Origin: Agarilytica sp045430285
GTDB lineage: Bacteria > Pseudomonadota > Gammaproteobacteria > Pseudomonadales > Cellvibrionaceae
Assembly (NCBI GenBank): GCA_045430285.1
Contig: JAILXV010000002.1
Coordinates: 124,001-188,000 of the forward strand
Direction: 5' to 3'
DNA: 64,000 bases
Shown: piece after piece, positions 45,346 through 53,546 of the stretch
Layout of the letters: every line of letters begins with the position of its first letter
How positions within the stretch are numbered: the first letter of the stretch is position 1
Position numbers and translations under genes: made by a program
Notes under the pieces: generated by a model
What the model was told of the DNA's origin: nothing
Database searches by the model: none
Seen by the model: only the letters and a program-made list of their open reading frames with translations

Positions 45346-45693
45346 ATGAAAAACCTAATCCTAATCGCCATCATTGCTTTTGGAGGCTTCCAGGCTTGGA
45401 AGAAGTTTGGTGGCTCCCTACCCCCAATGTACGACGAACCCTATATAGCGGTGTATGGGCGGGATTCCTGCGGATATACCAATAAAATGCTCTCCGAGCT
45501 TCAACAGTCCGGAGCTAATTACCACTATTTTGTCGTTGATGATCAATCCATTGCAGATACCTTGCACACCAGAATGGAATCTTCAGGCATATCCACTCGG
45601 AGATACAATTTGCCCGTTATAGACGTAAACGGTCGAATGTCTGTAAGACCTGAATTTCAAGACGTCATAAGTGAATACAATGAAACACTTTAA
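45346..45693 (+). CDS. membrane-anchored glutaredoxin-like protein
   Basis: A 115-residue protein with an N-terminal hydrophobic segment (LILIAIIAFGGFQAW) that should anchor or export it, followed by a glutaredoxin fold. The active site is CGYT in YGRDSCGYTNKMLSEL, so only the first cysteine is present (monothiol type), and the cis-proline is in RRYNLPVIDVNG. It probably sits at the periplasmic side and reduces or senses a mixed disulfide. It lies six bases after the protease stop and two bases before yibQ, clearly in the same operon. Confidence 0.82.
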   Translation: MKNLILIAIIAFGGFQAWKKFGGSLPPMYDEPYIAVYGRDSCGYTNKMLSELQQSGANYHYFVVDDQSIADTLHTRMESSGISTRRYNLPVIDVNGRMSVRPEFQDVISEYNETL

Positions 45694-45695
45694 TA

Positions 45696-46553
45696 ATGGA
45701 CTCGCTCATGAGCCCAACGAAAGGTAGCCTCAAACGCCTCAGCTTACTTATTTTGGTTAGCTGTTTAGTTACCCCCTTCTTCAGCGCTCAATCCGAAGAC
45801 CTTATGGAATCCTTTCCTGAGGCAGCGCTGCGGGCAAAAATCTCCATCATTATTGATGATCTCGGCTACGGGTATAAACCTGCCCTGGGCTTTACCGATT
45901 TGCCCTACCCGATTACGCTCGCCATCATTCCTTTTACGCCATACGGGCGTGATATCGCTGCACTCGCCAAAAACCTTCAGAAGGAAGTAATGCTCCACGC
46001 CCCGATGGAAACCATGGGCCGCGGTAAATGGGAAGCAGGGCTAACAGTGGATATGGACGAAATCGAAACGTTTACGACCATCAACGACATGCTATCCGAC
46101 ATTCCCCATGTTCAGGGCGTCAACAACCATGGTGGGAGCCGACTCACACAAGATAGAGATCGAATGAGCTGGATTATGAGCTTCCTCGCCGAGCGAGAAC
46201 TGTATTTTGTGGATAGCAGAACAATCGCCTCCAGTATCGCCGAAGAAGCCGCGCGGAACGCTCAAATAGCCTACAGTGCGCGGGATGTGTTTTTAGACAA
46301 TGACAAATCTCCAGAACTCATCCGAGAACAACTGCATAAACTTCAAACCATCGCTCTTGAACAAGGTCGAGCTATCGGCATTGGTCACCCCTACGCAGAA
46401 ACGCTCGAAATTCTGACCGAAGAACTCCCTCTACTTAACCAGCAGGGCATAAAGCTGGTGAAAGTATCTGAGCTCCTCGATAAAAACCCCTCAAATTTTG
46501 GCGCCGTTACCAACAAAAAAAGCGTATTGGCTCACACCCCAAACAGGTACTAG
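45696..46553 (+). CDS. yibQ: divergent polysaccharide deacetylase family protein (YibQ/DUF610)
   Basis: A 285-residue secreted protein with a hydrophobic signal (LSLLILVSCLVTPFFSAQS) and a divergent polysaccharide-deacetylase barrel. ISIIIDDLGYGYKPALGFTDLPYPITLAIIPF gives the first Asp pair, EVMLHAPMET the metal His region and GVNNHGGSRLT, FVDSRTIASS and AIGIGHPYAETL the later motifs of this family. It follows envC and ctp in many gammaproteobacteria and is presumed to act on peptidoglycan or another envelope polymer; activity is not established. ATG 45708 is an alternative start. Confidence 0.9.
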   Translation: MDSLMSPTKGSLKRLSLLILVSCLVTPFFSAQSEDLMESFPEAALRAKISIIIDDLGYGYKPALGFTDLPYPITLAIIPFTPYGRDIAALAKNLQKEVMLHAPMETMGRGKWEAGLTVDMDEIETFTTINDMLSDIPHVQGVNNHGGSRLTQDRDRMSWIMSFLAERELYFVDSRTIASSIAEEAARNAQIAYSARDVFLDNDKSPELIREQLHKLQTIALEQGRAIGIGHPYAETLEILTEELPLLNQQGIKLVKVSELLDKNPSNFGAVTNKKSVLAHTPNRY

Positions 46554-46837
46554 ACCGCAATATTCGTGATATCCACCCAATATGTGAATATTTCAGACGA
46601 AACGCCGTTGAAAAAACCAACAAAAACAGTAACAATTCGCGAATTGGATGTGCACAAACCGATAGAAAGGCTATACTTTGATCAAAACGGATGTCGCTTT
46701 GATCGTTTTTGTGTGTTGAGCAGTATCCTTTTTAGAACCGACCCTTCAGATATTGAAACGCAAGAAAGCGCAAAATATCTAGCACTAGGGCCTAACAGAA
46801 GTAATTGGTTACGGACCGTAATTTCAGAGGAAGTATT

Positions 46838-47062
46838 ATGGCTATGAACAGAACAGGCGAAAACGGAAACTGCCCAGGTAGATCAAAACGCTTTTTTAAG
46901 AAGGCTGATTATTGGTACTACACCACACGCGAAGGCGTAGATATTGGCCCATTCGATAGCTTGAATGAAGCTGAGACAGGTGTCAGCGACTTTATCGATT
47001 TTATCATCCATGCCGAGCCAGGCGTGGTTGAGACCTTAGAAAGATACGGCAAAGCGGCTTAA
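46838..47062 (+). CDS. DUF6316 family small protein
   Basis: A 74-residue cytoplasmic protein. RSKRFFKKADYWYYTTREGVDIGPFDSLNEAETGVSDFIDFI matches the DUF6316 family, small proteins found in Pseudomonas and relatives. AGAGGAAG at 46826-46833 is a strong ribosome site that fixes the start at ATG 46838 (ATG 46844 is also possible). No function is known. It is convergent with hisF, and a hairpin at 47077-47098 lies between them. Confidence 0.85.
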   Translation: MAMNRTGENGNCPGRSKRFFKKADYWYYTTREGVDIGPFDSLNEAETGVSDFIDFIIHAEPGVVETLERYGKAA

Positions 47063-47076
47063 ATCTTTTTACTTGA

Positions 47077-47098
47077 GCGCCTCCCGCAACAGGCGCTT
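47077..47098. terminator. hairpin between DUF6316 gene and hisF
   Basis: AGCGCCT at 47077-47083 pairs with AGGCGCT at 47092-47098 around an eight-base loop, in the gap between convergent genes. The following T runs are short on both strands, so an intrinsic terminator is plausible but weak. Confidence 0.45.
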
Positions 47099-47118
47099 AA
47101 CGAAGCTCTACACTGTGG

Positions 47119-47895
47119 TCAGTCCTTCCTGACCACAATTCCTTTCTCCGCCATAAATTCCTTTGCTTCCGGTACATTGTGCTGGCCAAAGTGAAAAATG
47201 CTGGCTGCGAGTACCGCATCCGCACCACCTTCCACAACACCATCGACCAAATGCTGCAAGTTTCCAACGCCACCTGAAGCAATAACAGGCACCGGCACTG
47301 CATCGGCAATAGCTCGTGTAACACCAAGATCAAAACCGTCTTTCGTGCCGTCGCGATCCATACTGGTCAACAATATTTCACCCGCGCCGTTGTCGGTCAT
47401 TTTTACTGCCCACTCAACCGCGTCGATTCCGGTCGGCTTTCGCCCCCCATGCGTGAAGATTTCCCAACGGTCTTTTTCGCCAGGAGCACTCACCTTCTTC
47501 GCATCAATCGCAACGACGATACATTGCGAACCAAAGCGTTCTGCTGCTTCCTTCACGAAGTCAGGATCTTTGACCGCCGCCGAGTTAATCGAAACTTTGT
47601 CGGCCCCAGCATTGAGCATATTCCGAATATCTTGCAAGGTGCGAATACCGCCGCCAACGGTTAAGGGAATAAATACTTCTGCCGCGATTTTTTCAACCGT
47701 GTGCACCGTAGTATCACGGGCTTCATGGCTGGCAGTAATATCCAAAAAAGTAATTTCGTCGGCGCCCTGCTCGTTGTATTTTTTCGCTACCTCAACAGGA
47801 TCACCCGCATCACGAATATCGACAAACTGAACACCTTTTACAACGCGCCCTTTATCGACATCTAAACAGGGAATTATGCGTTTTGCTAAAGCCAT
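47119..47895 (-). CDS. hisF: imidazole glycerol phosphate synthase cyclase subunit HisF
   Basis: A 258-residue TIM barrel. HisF uses ammonia from HisH to convert PRFAR to imidazole glycerol phosphate and AICAR. Catalytic Asp residues are in IIPCLDVDKGRVVKG and CIVVAIDAKKV; phosphate-binding loops include GGGIRT and ASGGVGNLQHL, and TSMDRDGTKDGFDL is characteristic. It is the last gene of hisB-hisH-hisA-hisF, five bases after hisA. Confidence 0.97.
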   Translation of the reverse strand: MALAKRIIPCLDVDKGRVVKGVQFVDIRDAGDPVEVAKKYNEQGADEITFLDITASHEARDTTVHTVEKIAAEVFIPLTVGGGIRTLQDIRNMLNAGADKVSINSAAVKDPDFVKEAAERFGSQCIVVAIDAKKVSAPGEKDRWEIFTHGGRKPTGIDAVEWAVKMTDNGAGEILLTSMDRDGTKDGFDLGVTRAIADAVPVPVIASGGVGNLQHLVDGVVEGGADAVLAASIFHFGQHNVPEAKEFMAEKGIVVRKD

Positions 47896-47900
47896 GTTGA

Positions 47901-48638
47901 CTACCCAGCCTTTCCGTCACAGTAGGTTTGTGCTTCGACGATATCGAGCGTACCTTCATAAATTGCCCGACCTGTAATCGCACCCATAATACCGGCTTTC
48001 TCTTGATCCACCAGCGCACGAATATCATCCATATTGGTAATACCGCCAGAGGCAATAACAGGAATTGGTGACGCTTGCGCCATTTCAACGGTGGCTTCTA
48101 CGTTAACGCCTTGCATCATGCCGTCACGCGCAATATCGGTATAGACAATGGATGACACACCGTCATCAGCAAAACGTTTTGCCAACTCGGTTGCCTTCAC
48201 TTCAGAAACTTCGGCCCAGCCATCTGTTGCTACAAAACCATCTTTTGCATCCAACCCTACGATCACATGCCCAGGAAAAGCCTTACATGCTTCCGCCACA
48301 AAAGCCGGTTCTTTTACCGCCTTGGTGCCGATAATAATGTAGTTCACACCAGCTTCAAGGTAATGAGAAATCGTATCGAGCGAACGTATCCCTCCGCCGA
48401 TTTGAATAGGCAAATCTGGGTATGCTTTCGCAATATCTGTGACCACTTCACCGTTAATCGGTTTACCATCAAAAGCACCATTAAGGTCGACAAGATGTAA
48501 ACGACGTGCGCCTTTGGCAACCCATTGCTCAGCCATTTCTACGGGCTTATCCGAAAAGACGGTGGAATCGTCCATCAAACCTTGGCGTAAGCGCACACAT
48601 GCGCCGTCTTTTAAATCAATTGCAGGTATAACGATCAT
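47901..48638 (-). CDS. hisA: phosphoribosyl-formimino-AICAR ribotide isomerase HisA
   Basis: A 245-residue TIM barrel that isomerises ProFAR to PRFAR. The catalytic Asp is in MIVIPAIDLKDGACVRLRQG and the second in VYTDIARDGMMQGVN; phosphate loops are IGGGIRS and ASGGITN. It lies between hisH and hisF. The 98-base gap before it contains TTAGTTTTAACGTTGG-like T-rich repeats but no clear terminator. Confidence 0.97.
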   Translation of the reverse strand: MIVIPAIDLKDGACVRLRQGLMDDSTVFSDKPVEMAEQWVAKGARRLHLVDLNGAFDGKPINGEVVTDIAKAYPDLPIQIGGGIRSLDTISHYLEAGVNYIIIGTKAVKEPAFVAEACKAFPGHVIVGLDAKDGFVATDGWAEVSEVKATELAKRFADDGVSSIVYTDIARDGMMQGVNVEATVEMAQASPIPVIASGGITNMDDIRALVDQEKAGIMGAITGRAIYEGTLDIVEAQTYCDGKAG

Positions 48639-48736
48639 GAATCTGTTTAAACTCTTTAGTTGTAATGTTAGTTTTAACGTTGGTTGTATCGTTTTAAAGT
48701 TGGCTTTTAAGCTGCTTTTCGCTTAGGAATATTGCG

Positions 48737-49414
48737 CTAACACGTCCCATCCCACTGAACGAAATTCTTCAATAATTGCAGACCGTGGGTGTGACTCTTT
48801 TCAGGATGAAATTGCACAGCGAACAACGTATCCCGCGAAATCACGGAAGTAAAGTTAACACCGTAATGTGTTTCCGCGGCCACCAACGAGGCATCGGAGG
48901 GCGCCACGTAATAACTGTGTACAAAATAAAACCGGCTGTTTTGCGGAATTCCTGCCCACAAGGGATGACCGATTTTCTGCTCAACTTCATTCCATCCCAT
49001 ATGCGGGACTTTTAGACGCTCAGAAGAAGCGGAACTCTCATCTCGCGCCTGTGAAAATGTTTCGTTGTTTGCAAAAAAACGTACGTCCCCAGGTAAAGCA
49101 CCCAGACACTCAACCCCGTTATTTTCTTCGCTTCGCTCCATAAGGGATTGCATACCGACACATATCGCCAATACCGGCTTGTTCGCAGCCAAAGCGTCAG
49201 ACACCGCCTTATCAAACTCCAGACGCTTTATTTCAGCAACACAATCACGAATCGCCCCTACACCAGGGAAAACCACATGATCGGCTTCGGCCACTTCCTT
49301 TATAGAACTGGTAACATTCACTTCCACATCCGGCGCAACGCAGGATAAGGCGCTCGCCACAGAGTGAAGATTGCCCATGCCATAATCAATAACGGCAATT
49401 TTTTTTGCACTCAT
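48737..49414 (-). CDS. hisH: imidazole glycerol phosphate synthase glutaminase subunit HisH
   Basis: A 225-residue class I glutamine amidotransferase that hands ammonia to HisF. The nucleophile Cys is in LAICVGMQSLMERSEE, and the His-Glu pair in FAVQFHPEKSHTHGLQLL. GVGAIRDC in the oxyanion area and a PHMGWNEVEQ segment are typical. It sits between hisB and hisA. Confidence 0.96.
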   Translation of the reverse strand: MSAKKIAVIDYGMGNLHSVASALSCVAPDVEVNVTSSIKEVAEADHVVFPGVGAIRDCVAEIKRLEFDKAVSDALAANKPVLAICVGMQSLMERSEENNGVECLGALPGDVRFFANNETFSQARDESSASSERLKVPHMGWNEVEQKIGHPLWAGIPQNSRFYFVHSYYVAPSDASLVAAETHYGVNFTSVISRDTLFAVQFHPEKSHTHGLQLLKNFVQWDGTC

Positions 49415-49542
49415 GAAATTTTTCTTTCCAATAGTTTCAATCTAATCGCACGACAGGGATAACCCTGTGGAGACAAACGCTCGACTGCAGAGCGGTTATT
49501 ACTACGCGCTTTATATGCAACTTATCTTTTGCAAAGGAACAG

Positions 49543-50136
49543 TTACAACGTACCTTTCGTGGAAGGCATTGCATTACCCTGCCTAGGATCAACTTCCAAA
49601 GCCATACGAATGGCACGACCAAAGGCTTTAAAGACTGTTTCGATTTGATGGTGAGCATTCGAACCGCGCAAGCAATCAATGTGTAATGTCACTTGAGCGT
49701 GATTCACGAAGCCCTGGAAAAACTCCCAAAACAATTCGGTATCGAACTGGCCAATACGCTTTTGAGTAAAGGGAATATTCATCGTTAAACCTGGACGACC
49801 GGAGAAATCGAGCACGACACGAGATAGCGCTTCGTCCAAGGGCACGTATGCATGACCGTAGCGACGAATGCCACGCTTATCGCCAACAGCTTTGTGTACC
49901 GCCTGACCGATGGTAATGCCGATATCCTCAACACTGTGGTGATCGTCTATATGAGTGTCGCCTTTACAGGTGATATCTAAATCCACCAAGCCGTGGCGTG
50001 CGATCTGATCCATCATATGCTCCAAGAAGGGCACACCCGTATCAAATTTGGCCTGGCCTGAACCGTCAATATTTAAACTAACGCTGATTTGGGTTTCCAA
50101 AGTGTCACGACTGACACTGGCTTTGCGTTCACTCAT
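49543..50136 (-). CDS. hisB: imidazoleglycerol-phosphate dehydratase HisB (monofunctional)
   Basis: A 197-residue dehydratase. The metal-binding repeats are HMMDQIARHG, DDHHSVEDIGI, HVAYG-like VGDKRGIRRYGHAYVPLD, LFWEFFQGFVNHAQVTLHID and SNAHHQIETVFKAFGRAL-like blocks. It lacks the N-terminal histidinol-phosphatase domain of enterobacterial HisB, so it is the monofunctional form usual in Pseudomonas relatives. It is the first gene of hisBHAF; its promoter should lie in the 50137-50828 gap. Confidence 0.95.
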   Translation of the reverse strand: MSERKASVSRDTLETQISVSLNIDGSGQAKFDTGVPFLEHMMDQIARHGLVDLDITCKGDTHIDDHHSVEDIGITIGQAVHKAVGDKRGIRRYGHAYVPLDEALSRVVLDFSGRPGLTMNIPFTQKRIGQFDTELFWEFFQGFVNHAQVTLHIDCLRGSNAHHQIETVFKAFGRAIRMALEVDPRQGNAMPSTKGTL

Positions 50137-50288
50137 AATTTTGCTTAACAGGGTTGCGGGGAAAGAGGCGAATTATAGCGGGTTAGCGTGCTTAAGAGCC
50201 AGAAGCCAATGCGATACCATCAACATCCCGCTTCTACCCCACTAAAATCTTGAGACACTTTGAGTCCAATACCAAATAAAAACGGAAC

Positions 50289-50326
50289 TGACAAAAAATG
50301 TCGGCAAAAACTGCCGTTTTTTGTCA
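50289..50326. terminator. bulged, possibly bidirectional hairpin upstream of hisB
   Basis: TGACAAAAAA at 50289-50298 and TTTTTTGTCA at 50317-50326 pair, and inside them CGGCA and TGCCG pair around AAAAC; the left arm has a three-base TGT bulge. The GC core is followed by six T bases on each strand, so the element could end transcription in either direction, protecting hisB from transcripts coming from the right. Confidence 0.55.
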
Positions 50327-50498
50327 CAAAATAAGCCTTTCCATTCAGCTTTACCACAATAGAAATTGGCGACAATGCCTCGAACCTCTTAGAGAAAAAC
50401 AAAAAACACCCTATTTATCAGTCACTTAAAAAGTATTAGCGCCATTTCCACCAAAACTGGCACGCCTTTTCCAATAGTAAATATGACAATTGAGCATC

Positions 50499-50573
50499 AT
50501 GATGTGTTTAGCCTTCCTTATTTTGATGATTCATGATGCTTTGCCTTCCATGCTTGTCACTAACCCACTTTAG
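50499..50573 (+). CDS. possible 24-residue hydrophobic peptide
   Basis: ATG 50499 opens a 24-codon frame (MMCLAFLILMIHDAL and nine more residues) that stops at TAG 50571, directly before the terminator at 50574. The product would be a short hydrophobic peptide. There is no good ribosome site upstream and the frame runs through the repeated units, so the same DNA may simply be a non-coding RNA. It is included because the stop fits the terminator so closely. Confidence 0.25.
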   Translation: MMCLAFLILMIHDALPSMLVTNPL

Positions 50574-50606
50574 GCCCCTCATCGAATTCGACGAGGGGCT
50601 TTTTTT
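50574..50606 (+). terminator. strong intrinsic terminator
   Basis: GCCCCTC at 50574-50580 pairs with GAGGGGC at 50593-50599; the stem can continue through TCGA/TCGA, and seven T bases follow at 50600-50606. It acts on the plus strand, where the nearest annotated plus-strand gene is more than 3 kb upstream. Confidence 0.9.
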
Positions 50607-50828
50607 ATGGGGGCTTATCTACGATCGCCAGAACTTTCACTCACGCCCATGATCAAAGTTCCCCAACAAACTCGCGAGTATCACAAAGCTATCACACAGC
50701 ACCCGAAAACCCGCACAACCTGGTAACGTGGCGGTCTGTATATACTCCAGCTCCACAATGAAGAATGATCTTGCAGCGTGAGAATATTCAACGCAGAAAC
50801 AACACAAACCCCATAAGAATGGAAAGCT

Positions 50829-51308
50829 ATGACCGATCAATCACCTCCCAAAGGCTCCCCTAACCTCAAGAAAAAATTACTGTCCTGGTTGCCCTATATC
50901 GCCATCCCCTTGGTTGTTTATTTTGGTAATGTCGAGGTTCAAAGCTACCTGGGGAATAAAGCCTTAGACGAGGTGAGTCTCCCCAAACTCAGTCTGGAAG
51001 AGGCGATGAGCCAAGCAAAAGCAGAAGATAAACTCGTGCTCGCGGACATGTCGGCTATTTGGTGCCCTGCTTGTCGTAAACTGGATAAACAGGTGCTTTC
51101 TAAAGAAGCCGTACAAGAGGCTGTAAACGAGCGATATGTCTTTTCACGTATCGAATACGAATCTGATGCGGGCAAAGCGTTTATGGAAAAATACGACGTC
51201 AGCGGTTTCCCCACATTGTTAGTATTAGATCCCGACGGCAATAAATTGAGCAAACTGCCGCTTACTTTTTCCCCCGAGCAGTTCATCGGGTTTTTAAACA
51301 GCTTCTAG
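50829..51308 (+). CDS. membrane-anchored thioredoxin-fold protein
   Basis: A 159-residue protein with one transmembrane segment at about 22-38 (WLPYIAIPLVVYFGNV) and a thioredoxin-like domain of the Thioredoxin_7/DsbD-gamma type. The redox site CPAC is in DMSAIWCPACRKLDKQVLS and the cis-proline in YDVSGFPTLLVLDPDG. It probably acts as a periplasmic thiol reductase or oxidase. It is 176 bases upstream of the glycosyltransferase cluster, so a functional link is possible but not shown. Confidence 0.85.
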   Translation: MTDQSPPKGSPNLKKKLLSWLPYIAIPLVVYFGNVEVQSYLGNKALDEVSLPKLSLEEAMSQAKAEDKLVLADMSAIWCPACRKLDKQVLSKEAVQEAVNERYVFSRIEYESDAGKAFMEKYDVSGFPTLLVLDPDGNKLSKLPLTFSPEQFIGFLNSF

Positions 51309-51484
51309 TGCCTATTTAATATCTATTTAACAGCTATCGAAACTTATGGCGCCTACTTAAGGTGCCGCCTGCTCAGTTGACGCGTCCCTTGCTCTTGCTC
51401 ACGACTTTTGACAGACTTGCGGTCATCGCTAAGGCTATTTGAGCCATTGCGCGCTCAACCAACAGCGAAGCCAGTAGCACTACA

Positions 51485-52801
51485 ATGACCCCACCAGAAT
51501 CCTCTCTCGCACTCGTGGCAACCCGTGGTGATGCAGAACAGACATCAAACCCTATTCCGGTGCAACCATGTTCACCTACATACGCACCACTTAAAATCGC
51601 GCTGCTTGGCTATCGTAGCCACCCCTTTGTGGGCGGGCAGGGAATTTACCTGAAATACCTAAGTTCTGCGCTTGCTGCACTAGGCCATCAAGTCGACGTC
51701 TATTCGGGGCCACCCTATCCGGAACTTGAACAAACGGTTCGCTTAATCAAAGTTCCAAGCCTCGATCTATTCGAACAGGAAAATCACGTAACCGCTTTAC
51801 GGCCAAAACATTTACGCTCCTACACAGACACTATTGAGTGGTTTAGCATGCTGTGCGGTGGCTTTGCCGAGCCTTATACTTTCGGCCGCAGAATACAAAA
51901 ATTACTAAAAAGTAACGATTACGATATTGTTCACGACAATCAAAGCCTAAGCCACGGTTTGGTTAATTTACAAAAATCAGGCACGCGTGTTGTTAGCACC
52001 ATTCATCACCCGATTCACAGGGACAGAGAAATTGCCCTGGCTGCAGCGAATAATTGGCAGGACCGGCTACTCATAAAACGTTGGTACTCTTTTTTAGGAA
52101 TGCAAAACAAAGTCGTACGAAAGCTGCAGCACGTCGTCACAGTATCGGAACAATCACAAAGTGATATCGAACGCTATTTTCACCGTGATGCATCCAAAAC
52201 CCAGGTAATCCCCAACGGTATCGACACTGAACTTTTTCGTCCACTGAACGACATAGCGCGAGTTCCATTTAGGGTTATTACAACCGCGTCTTCAGACCAA
52301 CCATTAAAGGGCCTGAGCTATTTACTCAAAGCCATTGCCCAACTAAAAAGCAGCTACCCCAGCATTCACTTGCAGGTAATTGGTAAATTAAAAGAAGATA
52401 GCGAAGCGGCAACCCTATTGAGTGAACTCGATCTCAACGATTATGTTAGTTTTGCTTCCGGCATTAGCACGGAAGAGCTGGTTCAACATTATGCGCAAGC
52501 ATCCGTAATGGTATGCCCCTCACTCTATGAAGGCTTTGGCCTACCTCTCGGTGAAGCCATGGCATGCACACTCCCCACCATCACAACCGACGGCGGCGCT
52601 TTGCCAGAAGTGGCCGGCGATGCTAGCTTGATTATTAAACGCGGAGATGCCAACGCGATAGCATCAAAGCTGGTCACACTGTTTGAAAATCCTCACTTTG
52701 CCGAAGAGCTTGGAAAAAAGGCAAGACAACGCATCGAGAATAAGTTCTCATGGCAAACCGTCGCCCGCGAACTTACCCAGTATTACCACAGCATTAAATA
52801 A
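51485..52801 (+). CDS. GT4-family glycosyltransferase
   Basis: A 438-residue GT-B fold retaining glycosyltransferase. The N-terminal domain begins with IALLGYRSHPFVGGQGIYLKYLSSALAALGHQVDVYSG, and the C-terminal domain has VIPNGIDTELF, VCPSLYEGFGLPLGEAMACTLPTITTDGGALPEV, which holds the EX7E nucleotide-sugar motif. There are no transmembrane segments, so it works at the cytoplasmic face. The next gene begins two bases after its stop. Donor and acceptor sugars cannot be read from sequence; the neighbours suggest a lipid-linked or surface glycan. Confidence 0.92.
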   Translation: MTPPESSLALVATRGDAEQTSNPIPVQPCSPTYAPLKIALLGYRSHPFVGGQGIYLKYLSSALAALGHQVDVYSGPPYPELEQTVRLIKVPSLDLFEQENHVTALRPKHLRSYTDTIEWFSMLCGGFAEPYTFGRRIQKLLKSNDYDIVHDNQSLSHGLVNLQKSGTRVVSTIHHPIHRDREIALAAANNWQDRLLIKRWYSFLGMQNKVVRKLQHVVTVSEQSQSDIERYFHRDASKTQVIPNGIDTELFRPLNDIARVPFRVITTASSDQPLKGLSYLLKAIAQLKSSYPSIHLQVIGKLKEDSEAATLLSELDLNDYVSFASGISTEELVQHYAQASVMVCPSLYEGFGLPLGEAMACTLPTITTDGGALPEVAGDASLIIKRGDANAIASKLVTLFENPHFAEELGKKARQRIENKFSWQTVARELTQYYHSIK

Positions 52802-52802
52802 C

Positions 52803-53534
52803 GTGTTAACTATAGATTTCAAACATATTGATTGGAAAAACGGTGACCGCATTTTAGACATGGGCTGCGGTGAAGGACGGCACAGTATCGGCGCGGCGTA
52901 TCACTACCCCCAAGTATGCGTTGTCGCGCTGGATTTGGATTTTGATGACCTCTCCACAGCCAAGCAACGCCATCGGGATTTTGATAAAGCATCGTTTAAC
53001 CATTGCCTATACTTACAAGGCAACGGCTATACGCTCCCATTCCCAGATAATTGCTTCGATCACATTATCTGCTCAGAAGTTCTCGAACACGTACCCAACT
53101 ACAGCGCAATTTTGCACGAACTACATCGCGTGTTAAAACCAGGCGGCTCATTAAGCGTGAGCGTGCCCCGCTTTTGGCCAGAAAAAATTTGTTGGGCGTT
53201 AAGTACGGCTTACCACCAAGTGGAGGGCGGGCACATACGTATATTCAAGAGCAAAGAATTACGGCACGCTATCCAGAAATTAGATTTTTCTTTTCGGCAT
53301 CAGCATTGGGCGCACGCCTTGCACGTACCCTATTGGTGGTTACGATGTGCATTTTGGAAGCAGGGTGAAAACTTCGCGCTCTCACGTTGGTACCATAAAC
53401 TATTAGTCTGGGACATGCTCAAAAGGCCATGGCTCACCCAAACACTCGATACGCTGCTCAACCCCATTATCGGCAAGAGTGTCGTTATGTATTTTGATAA
53501 ATCTAAAACTGATACAAACCCCACACAGCCATAA
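52803..53534 (+). CDS. class I SAM-dependent methyltransferase
   Basis: A 243-residue methyltransferase with motif I RILDMGCGEGRHSIGAAYHYP, motif II VVALDLDFDDLSTAK, LPFPDNCFDHIICSEVLEHVPNY and the post-I segment LKPGGSLSVSVPRFWPEKICWAL. I start at GTG 52803, two bases after the glycosyltransferase stop; the frame is open to 52683 but that would overlap the GT gene by 119 bases with non-family sequence. The substrate is probably the glycan or lipid product of the cluster. The next gene begins 12 bases after the stop. Confidence 0.88.
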   Translation: MLTIDFKHIDWKNGDRILDMGCGEGRHSIGAAYHYPQVCVVALDLDFDDLSTAKQRHRDFDKASFNHCLYLQGNGYTLPFPDNCFDHIICSEVLEHVPNYSAILHELHRVLKPGGSLSVSVPRFWPEKICWALSTAYHQVEGGHIRIFKSKELRHAIQKLDFSFRHQHWAHALHVPYWWLRCAFWKQGENFALSRWYHKLLVWDMLKRPWLTQTLDTLLNPIIGKSVVMYFDKSKTDTNPTQP

Positions 53535-53546
53535 AGCGAATAACAC

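Larger units (their letters stand above)
50484..50606 (+). ncRNA. candidate small RNA with intrinsic terminator
   Basis: A GC-rich terminator ends this interval although no conventional gene precedes it. Two related units, TCATGATGTGTTTAGCCTTCC-like at 50497-50517 and its shorter copy at 50531-50549, share TCATGATG and GCCTTCC. A sequence close to a sigma54 -24/-12 promoter lies at 50458-50472 (TGGCACG then TTCC, where GC is expected at -12), which would place the 5' end near 50484 and give an RNA of about 120 bases. CCUUCC could pair with Shine-Dalgarno sequences. The 5' end is a guess. Confidence 0.45.
50137..50828. other. divergent intergenic region with hairpins and an orphan terminator
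   Basis: This 692-base gap between hisB and a thioredoxin-like gene contains no conventional protein gene. It holds a bulged hairpin at 50289-50326, a strong plus-strand terminator at 50574-50606 and, just before it, a 24-codon open frame and duplicated short units. These are described separately. The rest (50610-50820) has no feature I can support beyond the likely promoter of the thioredoxin-like gene. Confidence 0.6.

Noticed and set aside
46566..46847. 93-codon open frame from GTG upstream of the DUF6316 gene
   Set aside because: No ribosome site, no recognisable family, and it overlaps the well-supported start at 46838. It is more likely untranslated leader or spacer.
47198..47830. 210-codon open frame antisense to hisF
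   Set aside because: It mirrors hisF codons, is Ser/Thr/Pro-rich and low in complexity, and matches no family.
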